Source of the DNA: Streptomyces catenulae
Lineage (GTDB): Bacteria; Actinomycetota; Actinomycetes; Streptomycetales; Streptomycetaceae
NCBI RefSeq assembly: GCF_000718015.1
Contig: NZ_JODY01000019.1
Span: 38,165 to 102,164 of the forward strand
Length of the DNA stretch: 64,000 nt
Direction of reading: 5' to 3'
Shown here: piece after piece, positions 60,799 to 64,000 of the stretch
Position numbering within the stretch: the stretch's first letter is position 1
How the letters are laid out: each line of letters begins with the position of its first letter
The notes under the pieces: model-generated
Seen by the model: the letters and a program-made list of their open reading frames with translations, nothing else
What the model was told of the DNA's origin: nothing
The model's database searches: none
Made by a program: the position numbers and the translations under genes

Positions 60799-62565
60799 AT
60801 GACCACCACCCCCGTCGGCCCCGGACACCACGCCGAGACCTTCCGCGAGGACTGGCTGGAAGGGCTGGCCGACGCCTACGCACGCACCGTCCGCCGCGTC
60901 CCGGACGCCTTCGGCGTCGTCGGACGGCACGCTCCCCGCTCCGGCAAGGTCGCCGTCGTCATCGGCGGCGGCTCCGGCCACTACCCGGCCTTCGCCGGAC
61001 TCGTCGGCCCCGGGCTCGCCGACGCCGCCGCCATCGGCGACGTCTTCGCCAGCCCCAGCGCCGAACAGGTCTACCGCACCGCCCGCGCCGCCGACGGCGG
61101 CGCCGGTGTCCTGATGACCTACGGCAACTACGCGGGCGACGTCATGCACTTCGGCCTCGCCGCCCGCCGCCTCGCCGCCGAGGGCACCGACGTCCGCACC
61201 GTCCTCGTCACCGACGACGTCGCCAGCGGCCCGCCGCCCGTCGCCGGGCAGGAGATCGACCCCTCCCACGACCGCCGCGGCGTCGCCGGGGACTTCTTCG
61301 TCTTCAAGATCGCCGGAGCCTCGGCCGACCGCGGCGACGACCTCGACACCGTCGCCCGCCTCGCCGCCCACGCCAACGCCATGACCCGCACCTTCGGCGC
61401 CGCCTTCGCCGGTTGCACGCTGCCCGGCGCCGCCGCCCCGCTCTTCACCGTCGACCCCGGCACCACCGAACTCGGCATGGGCATCCACGGCGAGCCCGGA
61501 CTCCGCTCCACCCACGGCCTGACCGCCACCGAACTCGCCGATGCGCTCGTCGACCCGCTCCTCGCCGAACTGCCCCGCCCCGCCGACGGCCGCGTCGCCG
61601 TCCTCCTCAACGGTCTCGGCCGCACCAAGTACGAGGAGATGTTCGTCGTCTACCGCCAGGTCAACCGCCGCCTGCGGGCCGCCGGCCTGAGGCCGTACCG
61701 CCCCGAGGTGGGGGAGTTCGTCACCTCCTTCGACATGGCCGGGGTCTCCCTCTCCCTGATGGCCCTCGACGACGAACTCACCGCCCTCTACGACGCCCCC
61801 TGCGACACCCCCGCCTTCCGCGCCCTGCCCGGCGACCACACCCCCACCGCCGACGACCGCCCGGCCGACGCCGACACCGCACGGATCCCGGCCGCCCGCA
61901 CCGCGCCCGCCCGCCCGGACGACGCGGCCGATCTGCCCGCCACCGCCGCCCTCCGCGCCGCCCTCGACGCCGTCGCCGCCCACGAGGACGAACTCGGCCG
62001 CCTCGACGCCGTCGCCGGGGACGGCGACCACGGCATCGGCATCGTCCGCGGACTGCGCGCCGCCGTCGCCGCCGCCCGCGCCACCGAGACCGGCCCGGCC
62101 GCGCCCCGCACCGCCGGAGCCGCCCTGCTCGCCGCCGGACTCGCCCTCGCCGACGCCTCCGGCGGCGCGTCGGGCGCGCTCTACGGCGCCCTCCTCGCCG
62201 AGACCGGCGCCGTCCTCGCCAAGGCACCCGACGGCCCCTGCACCACCGCCCTGTTCGCCGACGCCGCCGACGCCGCCCACCACGCCGTCGCCGACCTCGG
62301 CGGCGCCCGCGTCGGCGAGAAGACCCTGCTCGACGCCCTCGAACCGTTCCGCCGCACGCTGCGCGCCCACACCGCCGACGGCCCCGCCAAGTCCTGGCGC
62401 GCCGCCGCCGAGGCCGCCACCCACGCCGCCGCCGCGACCGCCGACCTCGTCCCGGCCCGCGGCCGCGCCGCCCGCATGGGCGACCTCGGCCACGGCCACC
62501 CCGACGCCGGGGCCACCTCCCTCGCGCTGCTGCTCACCGCCGTCGGCGACACCCTCACCGACTGA
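60799..62565 (+). CDS. DhaK-DhaL fusion kinase (dihydroxyacetone kinase family)
   Basis: A 588-residue ATP-dependent kinase of dihydroxyacetone or related ketoses. DhaK domain: GGGSGHYPAF (glycerone-binding loop, Tyr where DhaK has Glu), NYAGDVMHFG, and the covalent His in MGIHGEPG near residue 231. DhaL domain (about 390-580): Mg-binding GDGDHGIGIVRGL and GHGHPDAGATS. Altered first-loop residues and the polyol permease next door suggest another ketose such as erythrulose. ATG 60799 follows AAAGGAG by ten bases; GTG 60790 is too close to it. Confidence 0.88.
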   Translation: MTTTPVGPGHHAETFREDWLEGLADAYARTVRRVPDAFGVVGRHAPRSGKVAVVIGGGSGHYPAFAGLVGPGLADAAAIGDVFASPSAEQVYRTARAADGGAGVLMTYGNYAGDVMHFGLAARRLAAEGTDVRTVLVTDDVASGPPPVAGQEIDPSHDRRGVAGDFFVFKIAGASADRGDDLDTVARLAAHANAMTRTFGAAFAGCTLPGAAAPLFTVDPGTTELGMGIHGEPGLRSTHGLTATELADALVDPLLAELPRPADGRVAVLLNGLGRTKYEEMFVVYRQVNRRLRAAGLRPYRPEVGEFVTSFDMAGVSLSLMALDDELTALYDAPCDTPAFRALPGDHTPTADDRPADADTARIPAARTAPARPDDAADLPATAALRAALDAVAAHEDELGRLDAVAGDGDHGIGIVRGLRAAVAAARATETGPAAPRTAGAALLAAGLALADASGGASGALYGALLAETGAVLAKAPDGPCTTALFADAADAAHHAVADLGGARVGEKTLLDALEPFRRTLRAHTADGPAKSWRAAAEAATHAAAATADLVPARGRAARMGDLGHGHPDAGATSLALLLTAVGDTLTD

Positions 62566-62574
62566 CCCGCACAT

Positions 62575-62616
62575 GCCGAAGGCCCCCGTACACCAAGCGG
62601 TGCGGGGGCCTTCGGC
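62575..62616. terminator. Bidirectional terminator between kinase and cvnD
   Basis: GCCGAAGGCCCCCG (62575-62588) pairs perfectly with CGGGGGCCTTCGGC (62603-62616), 14 bp, between convergent genes. Confidence 0.85.
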
Positions 62617-62633
62617 GTGGTGCGTGCGCGTCG

Positions 62634-63212
62634 TCAGCGCAGGCGGGCCATGAGCGCGTGCTCCACGAGCGTGATCAGCGCGCTCTTCGCCTCGCTGCGG
62701 TGGCGGGCGTCGGTCGTGATGATCGGGGCGTCCGGCCCGATCTGCAGCGCCTCGCGGACCTCGTCCGGCGTGTACGGCTGGTGGCCGTCGAAGCCGTTGA
62801 GGGCGATGACGAAGGGGAGTCCGCTGTTCTCGAAGTAGTCGACGGCGGGAAAGCAGTCGGCGAGGCGGCGGGTGTCCACGAGGACGACCGCGCCGATCGC
62901 GCCGCGCACCAGGTCGTCCCACATGAACCAGAAGCGGTCCTGACCGGGCGTACCGAAGAGGTACAGGATCAGGTCCTGGTCCAGGGTGATGCGGCCGAAG
63001 TCCATCGCCACGGTCGTAGTCGTCTTGTCCGGCGCGTGCGTGAGATCGTCGATCCCCGCAGACGCTGAGGTCATGACGGCTTCGGTGCGCAGCGGGTTGA
63101 TCTCTGAGACGGCCCCGACGAACGTGGTCTTACCCACGCCGAAGCCGCCCGCCACCACGATTTTCGCGGAGGTGGTGGAGCGGGCTGCACCGCTAGAGCT
63201 TGCGAAGTCCAC
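62634..63212 (-). CDS. cvnD: CvnD small GTP-binding protein of a conservon
   Basis: A 192-residue Ras-like GTPase, part of the Streptomyces conservon (CvnABCD) that couples a sensor-kinase-like CvnA to development and secondary metabolism. Motifs: Walker A GGFGVGKTTF at 22-31, switch region DFGRI, G3 FGTPGQDRFWFMW, and NGFD in place of the usual NKXD. GTG start ending at 63212 overlaps the cvnC stop by 20 bases. From gene order this is likely the equivalent of S. coelicolor cvnD1. Confidence 0.93.
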   Translation of the reverse strand: MDFASSSGAARSTTSAKIVVAGGFGVGKTTFVGAVSEINPLRTEAVMTSASAGIDDLTHAPDKTTTTVAMDFGRITLDQDLILYLFGTPGQDRFWFMWDDLVRGAIGAVVLVDTRRLADCFPAVDYFENSGLPFVIALNGFDGHQPYTPDEVREALQIGPDAPIITTDARHRSEAKSALITLVEHALMARLR

Positions 63213-63807
63213 TGAGCACCCTTTCGAGCAGTGTCACATCTGGCTGTCCGCCGGCGGTCTCGTCCCCGCCGGGCTGATGGATGGCGACGAGCCCGGCCTC
63301 CGCCAGGTCGGCGACGAGGATCCGGGCGACGCCGAGGGGGATGGAGAGAAGTGCGGAGATCTCGGCGACTGATTTGATCTCGCGGCAGAGGTGGCAGATG
63401 CGTTGGTGCTCCGGCAGCTGTCCCTGCAGCTGGGCCGGGTCGGCCGTGGTGCTGACCAGCGCCTCGATGGCGAGCTGGTAGCGCGGCCGGGTCCGGCCCC
63501 CGGTCATGGCGTACGGGCGCACCAACGGATTGTGCGCGCCGCCCGCGGGCGCCTGGGGCGCCGGGGGCTGCGGCTGCACCGGCTGAATGCCGGGCGTCCG
63601 AGGGGGCTCGTACACCGACGGCTCGTACGGCTGGGGGTCGTACGGGCGGGGTGGGGACTGCGGGGGCTGCTGCTGCCGCGGCGGCTGGGACCGCTGCGGC
63701 CGACGGCTCGGCGCGGACGGGAAGTTGAAGCGGTTGTGAGGGGTCTCGCCCTGGGGTCCGGACTGCTGTCCGGGACCGTACGGGTACCCGTCAGGGGGCG
63801 TTGCCAC
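63193..63807 (-). CDS. cvnC: CvnC DUF742 protein of a conservon
   Basis: A 204-residue protein: residues 1-95 are Pro/Gln-rich and disordered, residues 95-204 are the DUF742 winged-helix domain (LVRPYAMTGGRTRPRYQLAIEALVST, LPEHQRICHLCREIKSVAEISALLSIPLGVARILVADLAEAG). It associates with CvnD in the conservon complex. GTG ending at 63807 follows GAGGAGAC. The Pro-rich N-terminus is longer than in many homologues. Confidence 0.93.
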   Translation of the reverse strand: MATPPDGYPYGPGQQSGPQGETPHNRFNFPSAPSRRPQRSQPPRQQQPPQSPPRPYDPQPYEPSVYEPPRTPGIQPVQPQPPAPQAPAGGAHNPLVRPYAMTGGRTRPRYQLAIEALVSTTADPAQLQGQLPEHQRICHLCREIKSVAEISALLSIPLGVARILVADLAEAGLVAIHQPGGDETAGGQPDVTLLERVLSGLRKL

Positions 63808-63891
63808 GTCTCCTCCTCAACTTGCCTGTCTGACGCCGGTCGCGCCCTCGCACCCTAATGGGCCGAAGGCGGGAAACGCACTGCTTGTCTG

Positions 63892-64000
63892 CTAGTTCAG
63901 AAGGCTGCCCTGGAGTTCGGCGCGTAGGTCGGGGGTGAGGACGTTGCCTGCGCGGTCGACCAGGAGGGCCATTTCGTAGCCGACGAGGCCGATGTCGCAC
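63892..64000 (-). CDS. cvnB: CvnB (roadblock/LC7) C-terminal end, partial
   Basis: The 3' end of a minus-strand gene runs off the window. Read from 64000 down to the TAG at 63892-63894 it encodes CDIGLVGYEMALLVDR then AGNVLTPDLRAELQG, the C-terminal signature of CvnB, the roadblock/LC7 protein that stimulates CvnD. It lies 84 bp before cvnC in the usual cvnABCD order. The remaining N-terminal part and cvnA lie outside the window. Confidence 0.88.
   Translation of the reverse strand, partial: CDIGLVGYEMALLVDRAGNVLTPDLRAELQGSLLN

Overview
The window reads as Streptomyces chromosome: G+C around 70% or more over most of its length with strongly GC3-biased codons, GTG and TTG starts, many promoters whose -10 box sits 6-7 nt before a start codon (leaderless mRNAs), Tat-exported enzymes, F420-type oxidoreductases, c-di-GMP enzymes and a conservon (cvn). 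Gene order (ligA, GGDEF/EAL protein, gatCAB, a second GGDEF/EAL protein, ilvBNC, serA, proline catabolism, leuB, ilvE, urease-like genes, cimA, acyl-CoA carboxylase, cvn) matches, from memory, the conserved core segment near SCO5490-SCO5543 of Streptomyces coelicolor. No rRNA, tRNA, CRISPR array, integrase or insertion sequence was seen.

Layout. 1-3.8 kb: a visibly lower-GC accessory stretch with a small ESX/WXG100-like helical protein, a large DUF6571-like protein and a membrane-anchored protein. 4.2-8.3 kb: NADP glutamate dehydrogenase with a terminator-like hairpin in its leader, a LOG-family protein, an SDR and a MetE-like protein. 8.3-17.9 kb: ligA, an intact GGDEF-EAL membrane protein (RmdB-like), gatC-gatA-small membrane protein-gatB, and an F420 oxidoreductase. 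18.1-24.9 kb: Tat-exported phospholipase C, an integral membrane protein behind a PHO-box-like repeat, a lipoprotein sugar dehydrogenase, an aldo/keto reductase and a 2-hydroxyacid dehydrogenase. 25.1-33.8 kb: CdgC-like protein, then ilvB-ilvN-ilvC and serA, with a textbook ILV-rich leader-peptide attenuator before ilvB. 34-41.5 kb: PRC-barrel stress protein, PucR-type regulator divergent from proline dehydrogenase and P5C dehydrogenase, a 43-residue protein and a zinc alcohol dehydrogenase. 41.5-45.7 kb: Tat-exported phosphatase with PHO-box-like repeats, leuB, ilvE.

45.7-51.5 kb is the most unusual block: a fused urease gamma/beta gene and a divergent urease alpha gene with no accessory genes, followed by an agmatine-deiminase-family gene, a TetR regulator and an MHS transporter. 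Two copies of one palindromic operator lie before the block. A pathway agmatine to N-carbamoylputrescine to putrescine, with the urease-like complex acting on the ureido compound, is a testable inference.

51.7-64 kb: cimA behind a previously unremarked (to my knowledge) leader peptide with tandem Ile codons and an intrinsic terminator; YceI protein with paired palindromes; Tat-exported polysaccharide lyase 8; acyl-CoA carboxylase beta and epsilon subunits; a polyol-permease-type transporter divergent from a DhaK-DhaL fusion kinase; and the cvnB (partial), cvnC, cvnD genes of a conservon on the minus strand.

Functionally, branched-chain amino acid synthesis dominates (ilvB, ilvN, ilvC, leuB, ilvE, cimA in the window), with attenuators at the two committed steps (ilvB and cimA). 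Two candidate PhoP-regulated units and two opposing c-di-GMP enzymes are further themes.
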